A stretch of 10,643 nt of DNA from CAZZBK01 sp964652155 (GTDB lineage: Bacteria > Planctomycetota > Planctomycetia > Pirellulales > PNKZ01). The notes under the pieces are model-generated. The model did no database searches, had not been told where the DNA came from, and worked only from the letters and a program-made list of their open reading frames with translations. The position numbers and the translations under genes are program-made. The number at the start of each line of letters is the position of its first letter. Position 1 is the first letter of the stretch. Location: positions 1-10,643 of the forward strand of contig CAZZBK010000173.1 of assembly GCA_964652155.1 (NCBI GenBank), read 5' to 3'. Below are positions 5,864 through 10,643 of the stretch, piece after piece.

Positions 5864-7216
5864 TCAAGCTGTGTCGAAGCAGCGTAGGCGCTGAAAGCCG
5901 CGTAGCACGAGCCGCGATGCCGCCACGGCGGGCGATGTCCACGTGGCGGTGTCGAATAGTTCGTGCTTGGCCAGCATGCGATACGCGCTCGCATCGGCCG
6001 CGAGCACCAAGAGTTCTCCCTGCTCGTTGAGCGCGATGATCCGCTGCGACTCGACGAGCGGCGCGCAGTAGAACCCGTGCCGCTCGCCGGTCCAGGCGGT
6101 CTGGCCGTCGGTCACGCGCACACATGCAAAATGACCGGCGCTGTGCGTGCCGTACACATGCCCGGCGTGTACGACCGGCGAGGCGATGTAGCTGGTCAAC
6201 TCGTCATTCTCCCAGGCCACGCGCGCGTTCCACCGCCCGGCTGGCGCGGTGATCTCGAGCGCGGTGAGCGGATGACCGTCGCCGGTCACGAGCACGCGGT
6301 CGCCGCTGACCACGGGCGTGGCGATGCTCTCGTCGTACTGGATTTGAAAGGCGTGGCTCCACAGGAGCTTGCCGGTTGCCAGTTCCAGACCGACGACGCG
6401 CGGGCCGGTCATCGCGACGAGTTGCCAAACGCCGACGAGGTTGGCGATGATTGGGGACGAGTACGACACGTTCTCATCGAGCGCGCGCCACACGACGCGG
6501 CCCGTGTCTTTGTGAAAGGCTTGGATCGTGCCGGCGCGCGCGCCCCCCACCGGGCTGATGAGCAACTCGCCGTGGCTGACCAGCGAGCCGGTGTAGCCGA
6601 ACAGCGGCACGGGCGCGCCTTGACCATTGCCCACCGGGACGATGACATTCGTTTCGCCGTTCACATACGCGCGACCGTCGGCGAGCGGTTCGCGCTCGCC
6701 GTACTCGGCCGGGTAATGCACATGCCACTCGCGTCGCCCGGTCGCTGCGTCGAGGCATTCGAGCCAACCGGCGATTCCGAGCGAGTAGACTTTGCCATCG
6801 CTCACGACCGGCGTGCTCTTGGGGCCGTTGCCATGTCGGCGTCCGACGGCATGCGGGTCGAAATCGACATCATGTTCGACGGCCCAGAGTTGCTTGCCGG
6901 TGAGCAAATCGAGGGCCACGACGCGCTCGCGGTTGTGGATTCGATCGTTGATGAACACGCGGCCGTCGGCCACGACCGGACTCGACCACCCACCGCCGAC
7001 CGTGGCCTCCCAGAGCAAGCGCGGCTTGGCACTCGGCCAGGACGGGCCGAGCTGCGGCTGTTCGACGAGCCCCTGCGAGGTCGGTCCGCGCCATTGCGGC
7101 CAACGGGCCGCGGGGGTGTGTCCTGGAGCGCCCCAGCCGACCCGCCCTGGGGCGAATGCCCCGAGCGCCATCGCGGTCAAGCCGCAGAACTTACGTCGAT
7201 CGATCTCCAGACTCAT
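5864..7216 (-). CDS. Tat-exported PQQ-like beta-propeller protein
   Basis: 450 aa from ATG 7216. The N-terminus MSLEIDRRKFCGLTAMALGAF carries a twin-arginine motif (R7 R8) followed by a hydrophobic stretch, so export by Tat to the periplasm is expected. WPQWRGP (39-45) is the usual opening of planctomycete PQQ-like propellers. At least five blade-type repeats with the LDxxTGxxxW pattern are visible: ALDLLTGKQLW, CLDAATGRREW, AFHKDTGRVVW, GLELATGKLLW and the looser VRVTDGQTAW. These define the fold; they do not show PQQ binding or dehydrogenase activity, and dehydrogenase catalytic motifs were not seen. Substrate and function are unknown. An upstream in-frame start at 7264 exists, but GGGAGA six bases before 7216 and the signal peptide favour 7216. 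It is divergent from glgC and convergent with the alpha-CTD gene. Confidence 0.88.
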   Translation of the reverse strand: MSLEIDRRKFCGLTAMALGAFAPGRVGWGAPGHTPAARWPQWRGPTSQGLVEQPQLGPSWPSAKPRLLWEATVGGGWSSPVVADGRVFINDRIHNRERVVALDLLTGKQLWAVEHDVDFDPHAVGRRHGNGPKSTPVVSDGKVYSLGIAGWLECLDAATGRREWHVHYPAEYGEREPLADGRAYVNGETNVIVPVGNGQGAPVPLFGYTGSLVSHGELLISPVGGARAGTIQAFHKDTGRVVWRALDENVSYSSPIIANLVGVWQLVAMTGPRVVGLELATGKLLWSHAFQIQYDESIATPVVSGDRVLVTGDGHPLTALEITAPAGRWNARVAWENDELTSYIASPVVHAGHVYGTHSAGHFACVRVTDGQTAWTGERHGFYCAPLVESQRIIALNEQGELLVLAADASAYRMLAKHELFDTATWTSPAVAASRLVLRGFQRLRCFDTA

Positions 7217-7222
7217 CCGTAC

Positions 7223-7228
7223 TCTCCC
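7223..7228 (-). promoter_or_regulatory. Ribosome binding site that decides the propeller-protein start
   Basis: On the minus strand GGGAGA lies six bases before ATG 7216. This rules against the longer frame starting at 7264, which would place the Tat motif too deep. Farther up, TAGACT (7278-7273) is a possible -10 without a recognisable -35. Confidence 0.65.
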
Positions 7229-7350
7229 ACGTAGCCTGATCCGAATAATCCGCCCCACCCCCAAGGCCCCTTAGTCTACAACGTCGCGGCCAGTTGTGTG
7301 AGCCGTAGAGCACACCAGTTGCGGTTGGGCGACCGCTCGTCGGATTGAGA

Positions 7351-7379
7351 ATCTGGTTTGGCATCTGGAACCGGTCCAG
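7351..7379. promoter_or_regulatory. Direct and inverted repeats upstream of glgC, possible operator
   Basis: ATCTGG is repeated at 7351-7356 and 7363-7368 (12-base period). CTGGA (7365-7369) and TCCAG (7375-7379) form an inverted repeat with a 5-base spacer. The site lies 50-80 bases before glgC in the 212-base divergent gap, where a regulator could act on either gene. No strong glgC promoter was identified; CTGGAA and TACCAT (7388-7393) at 17-bp spacing is a weak option. Confidence 0.25.
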
Positions 7380-7413
7380 GTTTTCTCTACCATACAGACT
7401 TATTCCACAAGGT

Positions 7414-7418
7414 AAGGA
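7414..7418 (+). promoter_or_regulatory. Ribosome binding site that decides the glgC start
   Basis: AAGGA lies ten bases before ATG 7429. The frame is open from 7345, but the extra residues (MRIWFGIWNRSRF on) are not GlgC-like. Confidence 0.65.
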
Positions 7419-7428
7419 CTCGCGTTGC

Positions 7429-8715
7429 ATGGCTAATATATTGACCTTGGTGCTCGGCGGTGGCCGCGGCACGCGCCTCTATCCGCTCACCAAGTACCGC
7501 TCGAAGCCGGCCGTGCCGCTGGCCGGCAAGTACCGGCTGATCGACATCCCGCTCTCGAATTGCATCAACAGCGGGCTTAACCGCATCTACGTGCTCACGC
7601 AATTTCTGAGCGTCAGCCTGCACCGCCACATCCGTCGCACGTACACCTTCGACCCGTTCACGGGCGGGTTCGTCGAGTTGCTCGCCGCCCAGCAGACGAA
7701 CGAGAACGCCGACTGGTACCAAGGCACGGCCGATGCCGTGCGGCAAAACCTTCGCTACCTCATGGACTCGAGCATCGACTACGTGCTGATCCTCTCGGGC
7801 GACCAGCTCTACCGCATGGACTACCGCGACATGCTCAACTCGCATGTGCAGGCCAAGGCCGATGTCACGATCGCCGCGCTGCCGGTCGATCGCTCGAAGG
7901 CGGCCGGCTTTGGCATCATGCGGCTCGACGATAGCGGCCGAGTGATGGGCTTCTTGGAAAAGCCCAAGACCGCCGAGGATTTGGCCCTCGTCCGCACCGA
8001 TCCCGAGTGGATCGACGCGCGGGGCATCGCAAGTCGCGGCCGCGATTGCCTGGCCAGCATGGGCATTTACTTGTTCAATCGCCAAGTGCTGGTCGACATC
8101 CTCGAGAAGACCAACTATCAGGACTTTGGCAAAGAGATCTTCCCGACCTCGATTCGCACCCATCGCGTGCAGGTCCATCTGTTCGACGGTTACTGGGAAG
8201 ACATTGGCACGATCAAGTCGTTCTACGAAGCGAACCTCGATCTGTGCAAAGCCGACTCGCCGTTCGACCTCACGCCGGCCGAGTCGCCGATCTACACGCG
8301 CATGCGGTTCCTGCCCGCCTCCGAGATCGAAGGGGCCACGATCACCCGCAGCCTGATCAGCGACGGCTGCACGATCGCCGCCGGGGCGAATATCGAGAAC
8401 AGCGTGATTGGCCTGCGCTGCCGCATCGGGCCGAACGTGACCATTCGCAACTCGATCCTGATGGGGCACGACGTGTACCAGTCTCCCGCGGAGATTAAGG
8501 CCGATCAGGACGCGGGTCGTCCGCCGCTGGGTATTGGCGAGGGTTCGCATATCGAGGGGGCGATTGTCGACAAGAACTGCCGCATCGGCCGCCGCGTTCA
8601 CATTGTCAACTCCGAGAAGTGGAACGACTTTGACGTCGGCGAGCAGGCTTATATTCGCGACGGCATCGTCTGCATCCCCAAAGACGCCGTGCTACCCGAC
8701 CGCTGGCGCGTGTGA
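7429..8715 (+). CDS. glgC: Glucose-1-phosphate adenylyltransferase (ADP-glucose pyrophosphorylase)
   Basis: 428 aa, close to the 431 aa of E. coli GlgC. It makes ADP-glucose from ATP and glucose 1-phosphate, the committed step of bacterial glycogen synthesis, in the cytoplasm. The nucleotide-binding opening LGGGRGTRLYPLT (9-21) is followed by RSKPAVPLAGKYRLIDIPLS (24-43), WYQGTADAV (96-104), SGDQLYRMDY (123-132) with the catalytic-type Asp D125, FLEKP (175-179) with K178 expected at glucose 1-phosphate, and YWEDIGT (255-261). The C-terminal part (about 290-428) has the hexapeptide pattern of a left-handed beta-helix (ENSVIGLRCRIGPNVTIRNS). The protein looks complete. No glgA, glgB or glgP is nearby, so this is not a glycogen operon in the window. 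A long palindromic repeat begins 12 bases after its stop and may end transcription. Confidence 0.97.
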   Translation: MANILTLVLGGGRGTRLYPLTKYRSKPAVPLAGKYRLIDIPLSNCINSGLNRIYVLTQFLSVSLHRHIRRTYTFDPFTGGFVELLAAQQTNENADWYQGTADAVRQNLRYLMDSSIDYVLILSGDQLYRMDYRDMLNSHVQAKADVTIAALPVDRSKAAGFGIMRLDDSGRVMGFLEKPKTAEDLALVRTDPEWIDARGIASRGRDCLASMGIYLFNRQVLVDILEKTNYQDFGKEIFPTSIRTHRVQVHLFDGYWEDIGTIKSFYEANLDLCKADSPFDLTPAESPIYTRMRFLPASEIEGATITRSLISDGCTIAAGANIENSVIGLRCRIGPNVTIRNSILMGHDVYQSPAEIKADQDAGRPPLGIGEGSHIEGAIVDKNCRIGRRVHIVNSEKWNDFDVGEQAYIRDGIVCIPKDAVLPDRWRV

Positions 8716-8727
8716 GGCGCTGGTCTC

Positions 8728-8821
8728 CGATAGCCGGTCCGTCTCGGACCGGACGTGTTGGGCTCGGAGCGTAAGGACGCTACGATCGTTTCACCACCGG
8801 TCCGAGACGGACCGGCTATCG
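8728..8821. repeat. Nested palindromic repeat, copy 1
   Basis: Perfect 25-bp inverted arms (8728-8752 and 8797-8821) flank a 44-base centre. Each arm contains its own hairpin, CCGGTCCG-TCT-CGGACCGG on the left and the AGA-loop complement on the right. The centre holds AGCGT-N4-ACGCT. The element lies between glgC and the next gene, and its right end runs into that gene's SD. It may act as a terminator, be a MITE/REP-like mobile repeat, or both. Confidence 0.9.
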
Positions 8822-8825
8822 GGAG
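8821..8825 (+). promoter_or_regulatory. Ribosome binding site touching the repeat arm
   Basis: GGGAG, with GA following, starts at the last base of the right arm of repeat copy 1, nine bases before ATG 8835. In a transcript reading through from glgC, bases 8824-8826 (AGA) could pair with 8724-8726 (TCT) by skipping one G, burying the site. Confidence 0.5.
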
Positions 8826-8834
8826 AGTACCTTT

Positions 8835-9248
8835 ATGCTACAGCGTTTCAAGGCTGTGCTCGTCGCGCTCGTGGCGTTTGGTGCGCCGCTGGCGTTGGCC
8901 TGCGCCATGATCGTTGCCGTGGCGGAGTTCGAGTCTCGGCGGCTGCCTGAGCCTCCGTCGAGCATCCGCACGCCGAATCCGAGCAAAGCGCCCGTGTATT
9001 TTCTCGGTCCGCAAGAATTGCTCGTTTACGCCGACCCTTGGTTGGCGGGTGTGGCGAAGTTCTGGCTAGGTCCCTGGATGATCTTGTTCGGCGCGTCGCT
9101 GTTGGTCATTGCGCTGCGTTGGCCGAGGGAGCTCGGGCTCGATCATCGCCCGGGCCAAAAATCGTTGGCCTTATACTCAGTGCTTGCTGGGGCTGTGTTT
9201 GCAGGGCCGTGGTGGTACGCGCTGATGGTGATGATTTCACGTCGCTGA
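8835..9248 (+). CDS. Small integral membrane protein, three predicted helices
   Basis: 137 aa, not recognised. Hydrophobic segments at about 7-31 (AVLVALVAFGAPLALACAMI), 78-95 (LGPWMILFGASLLVIAL) and 110-133 (SLALYSVLAGAVFAGPWWYAL) suggest three inner-membrane helices. The stretch between helices 1 and 2 (about 32-77) is polar and Pro/Ser-containing. There are no Cys pairs or charged catalytic motifs. The first segment could instead be an uncleaved signal. A good SD (GGGAG) and high-GC codon use support real coding. It is flanked by repeat copies 1 and 2 and has no obvious promoter, so it may depend on glgC readthrough. Confidence 0.72.
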   Translation: MLQRFKAVLVALVAFGAPLALACAMIVAVAEFESRRLPEPPSSIRTPNPSKAPVYFLGPQELLVYADPWLAGVAKFWLGPWMILFGASLLVIALRWPRELGLDHRPGQKSLALYSVLAGAVFAGPWWYALMVMISRR

Positions 9249-9319
9249 TGCTCGGATAGAATTCGACTTGAGCGAGGTGGACCTACGTGACGCTCGATGC
9301 TGATGTTGTCATGCTCCCC

Positions 9320-9407
9320 TAGCCGGTCCGTCTCGGACCGGACGTGTTGGGCTCGGAGCGTTAGGACGCTGCAAACTCCTCACCACCGGTCCGAGACGGA
9401 CCGGCTA
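9320..9407. repeat. Nested palindromic repeat, copy 2
   Basis: 22-bp perfect arms (9320-9341 and 9386-9407), with the same arm sequence as copy 1, flank a 44-base centre. The centre matches copy 1 closely, with inner hairpin AGCGT-TAGG-ACGCT. Outside the arms CTCC on the left and GGAG on the right continue the symmetry. It lies 71 bases after the membrane-protein gene. Confidence 0.9.
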
Positions 9408-9497
9408 TCGGAGGGTGGCTCTGGGGAGTGGCGAGTGACGACTTCGCACAAGGCAAGCGCGAAGCGATAACATCGACGTGCTGTTGCGGTCCGATGG

Positions 9498-9506
9498 TGG
9501 TATAAA
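9498..9506 (+). promoter_or_regulatory. Extended -10 promoter of the small zinc-ribbon gene
   Basis: TGG-TATAAA combines an extended TGn with a 5/6 -10 match. No good -35 is seen at 16-18 bp. The predicted start near 9513 leaves a leader of about 36 bases before ATG 9549. Confidence 0.45.
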
Positions 9507-9548
9507 CCAGATGCGTTGATACGTCACAATCCGCTATGGTGTAATCCA

Positions 9549-9770
9549 ATGTTCGCCATGTTTGGTCTTGGCCCGCCCGAACTGATTGTCTTGGGCTTGT
9601 TCTGCTTGGGTGGATTTGCCGGAATCCTGATTCTGATTGTCGTGTTGGCGACGCGCAGCAAGCCGTCCATGAACAGCCAGCTTCGGCCTTGTCCCGACTG
9701 CGGCAACGCGGTCTCGAAAATGGCGACCGCTTGTCCTAGGTGTGGTCGACCGATTCAGCAAGTCGGCTAA
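9549..9770 (+). CDS. Small membrane protein with C-terminal zinc ribbon
   Basis: 73 aa, no named family. The N-terminus MFAMFGLGPPELIVLGLF resembles the TatA/TatB opening (MFG.G..EL.V), and residues 11-34 form one hydrophobic helix. The C-terminus has two knuckles, CPDCG (48-52) and CPRCG (62-66), giving a four-Cys zinc ribbon with CxxC ligands C48/C51 and C62/C65. The amphipathic helix that follows the membrane segment in TatA is replaced by the ribbon, so this is not a functional TatA. The start could be ATG 9549 (GGTG seven bases upstream) or ATG 9558; a TTG at 9516 is less likely. It lies between repeat copies 2 and 3 and has its own promoter. The zinc ribbon may bind protein or nucleic acid; the target is unknown. 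Confidence 0.7.
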   Translation: MFAMFGLGPPELIVLGLFCLGGFAGILILIVVLATRSKPSMNSQLRPCPDCGNAVSKMATACPRCGRPIQQVG

Positions 9771-9824
9771 TCGTATTTGTTCACGAGCGTGGCGCGATAT
9801 CAAGTCCGGCAAAAGAAACTCCCC

Positions 9825-9912
9825 TAGCCGGTCCGTCTCGGACCGGATGTGTTGGGCTCGGATCGATGTATCGCTGCAAGCTCCTCACCACCGGTCCGAG
9901 ACGGACCGGCTG
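9825..9912. repeat. Nested palindromic repeat, copy 3
   Basis: Arms at 9825-9846 and 9891-9912, identical to copies 1 and 2 except for a final TG instead of TA on the right, flank a 44-base centre. The centre differs from copies 1 and 2 mainly in its inner hairpin, ATCGA-TGTA-TCGCT. It sits in the convergent gap between the zinc-ribbon gene and the minus-strand gene at 9939, where a bidirectional terminator would be expected. Confidence 0.9.
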
Positions 9913-9938
9913 TCGGCCGTTCGTATTACAACTCACAC

Positions 9939-10643
9939 TCACCGATTTGGCTTGATGCGGACACGACAGGTGATATCCGGTTCGCTGGCCCTGGGGTCAT
10001 TCGGATATTCTGTCGGACTCGCCCCGTCATCTGTCCCATTGTCGCCGACACTATAAACGACATACTCGTCGTCTGAGATTCGATACTTAAGGGGTTCACC
10101 CAACGGGCAAAATATATCTCTTGGCACTTCGGAGATGAATTCCGGCGCAAGCCTATTGAGAGAATCAGGCAAATGGCCATGGCGTCGGCGGAATAACTCG
10201 CAGGCGATTGCTAGTCCGGTCGACTGCCGACGTACTTCCAAGCGACCAAAAAAAGGAACGAAATGACACACGCTCGGCAGCGTCCCCATGCTGTAGAAGT
10301 ATTTAAATCGTCCGATCACTCCATACGTCTCTCTCAATTCGCGATCGTCTTGTTTGGCTCGTTCCAATGCCCTCGGCCAAGATGTGTCAACGGCCTCGCA
10401 CAGACGCAGTATGGTGTGGATGATATGATCAAAACTGCAGTTGTGAATGAACCAGAAATTCATGAATGAACGGTTGCGCTCATCCATGTCAATCACCTGT
10501 TCCGGGTGGTGGAACAAGTGCAAAGCGAATATCAGCTCGCTAATCAGCGCTCGGCGAAGACCTTGGCGATAGTCGATCGAGGATACCTTGAGGTGCTTGG
10601 GTTTTTGTGGACAGTCCAACCCCTTATTATCCAAGGGAAGGAA
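9939..10643 (-). CDS. Unrecognised planctomycete-type protein, C-terminal part (5' end outside window)
   Basis: 234 residues are visible and the frame remains open at the right edge. A TTG at 10634 is not a convincing start, so the gene is treated as 5'-truncated by the window. No enzymatic motif is recognised. The C-terminal part reads GLAIACELFRRRHGHLPDSL, then NRLAPEFISEVPRDIFCP, LKYRISDDEYVVYSVGDNG and TDDG. I recognise this closing pattern (R..HG..P.SL..L.PE....P.D.....L.Y......Y..YSVG.NG.DDG) from many planctomycete proteins of unknown function. The preceding region is rich in aromatic and His residues with no clear membrane helix. Its DNA is noticeably AT-richer than its neighbours: two sampled 60-base lines count 42% and 45% GC, against 55-60% in glgC. 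This may mean a different origin or relaxed selection. Confidence 0.75.
   Translation of the reverse strand, partial: FLPLDNKGLDCPQKPKHLKVSSIDYRQGLRRALISELIFALHLFHHPEQVIDMDERNRSFMNFWFIHNCSFDHIIHTILRLCEAVDTSWPRALERAKQDDRELRETYGVIGRFKYFYSMGTLPSVCHFVPFFGRLEVRRQSTGLAIACELFRRRHGHLPDSLNRLAPEFISEVPRDIFCPLGEPLKYRISDDEYVVYSVGDNGTDDGASPTEYPNDPRASEPDITCRVRIKPNR

Larger units (their letters stand above)
9249..9548. other. Non-coding gap with repeat copy 2 and a promoter
   Basis: No gene is supported here. The gap contains repeat copy 2 (9320-9407), a simple hairpin CTTCGC-N11-GCGAAG (9442-9464) and an extended -10 promoter (9498-9506). An 11-codon GTG frame (9287-9322), ending in the TAG of the repeat arm, is too short to call. 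Confidence 0.6.

Noticed and set aside
5864..7216. Quinoprotein alcohol dehydrogenase
   Set aside because: The repeats match a PQQ-like propeller fold, but the chain is shorter than those enzymes and catalytic or cofactor-binding motifs were not seen.
5963..7234. 423-codon open frame on the plus strand
   Set aside because: Antisense to the beta-propeller gene, with no domain.
7387..8601. 404-codon open frame on the minus strand
   Set aside because: Antisense to glgC, whose motifs are complete.
9287..9322. 11-codon GTG frame ending in the repeat arm
   Set aside because: Too short, and its stop is simply the TAG at the start of the repeat; no likeness to known peptides.
9549..9770. Annotation as TatA/TatE
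   Set aside because: Only the first residues are TatA-like; the amphipathic helix is absent and a zinc ribbon follows.
8728..9912. CRISPR-like array from three repeated palindromes
   Set aside because: The copies are about 500-590 bases apart with genes between them, have long inverted arms, and there are no uniform spacers or cas genes.

Overview
The window is high-GC bacterial DNA that reads as a planctomycete, probably of the Pirellulales type. This is an inference from gene content: a Tat-exported PQQ-like beta-propeller protein with the WPQWRGP motif, a CpsD-like ATPase whose P-loop reads GEGRST, a free-standing RNA polymerase alpha C-terminal domain, and a protein ending in the YSVGDNG..DDG style common in that phylum. 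No rRNA, tRNA, CRISPR array, transposase or phage gene was seen.

Layout. (1) 1-2307, minus strand: most of a cobalamin-dependent methionine synthase (metH), cut by the left edge exactly at its B12-binding DxHxxG motif. (2) 2308-2562: divergent intergenic region with a candidate metH promoter. (3) 2563-5303, plus strand: a compact three-gene unit. It encodes a single-pass Pro-rich membrane protein, a CpsD/BY-kinase-like P-loop ATPase (ATGA overlap with the first gene) and an ExeA/XrtA-type AAA ATPase. (4) 5304-5565: intergenic region with hairpins, an AT-rich palindrome and a good extended -10 promoter. (5) 5566-5841, plus: free-standing alpha-CTD protein. (6) 5864-7216, minus, convergent: PQQ-like beta-propeller protein. 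(7) 7429-8715, plus: glucose-1-phosphate adenylyltransferase (glgC). (8) 8716-9938: two small plus-strand membrane-protein genes, with three copies of an 88-94 bp nested palindromic repeat before, between and after them. (9) 9939-10643, minus: the C-terminal part of an unrecognised protein whose DNA is visibly less GC-rich than the rest.

How the parts relate. metH (one-carbon/methionine) and glgC (glycogen) are housekeeping genes with no visible link to each other. The 2563-5303 unit looks like an envelope or exopolysaccharide/secretion accessory module: two cytoplasmic ATPases plus one bitopic membrane partner. No polymerase, export or glycosyltransferase gene is present to fix the pathway. 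The alpha-CTD gene has its own promoter and an AT-rich, UP-element-like palindrome just upstream, so self-regulation is possible.

The most unusual items are the three-copy nested-palindrome element, which shows one compensatory change in its inner hairpin; the Lys-to-Arg P-loop of the CpsD-like protein; and the orphan alpha-CTD with its upstream palindrome. Long ORFs antisense to metH, the ATPases, the propeller gene and glgC are shadows of high-GC coding sequence and are not annotated.
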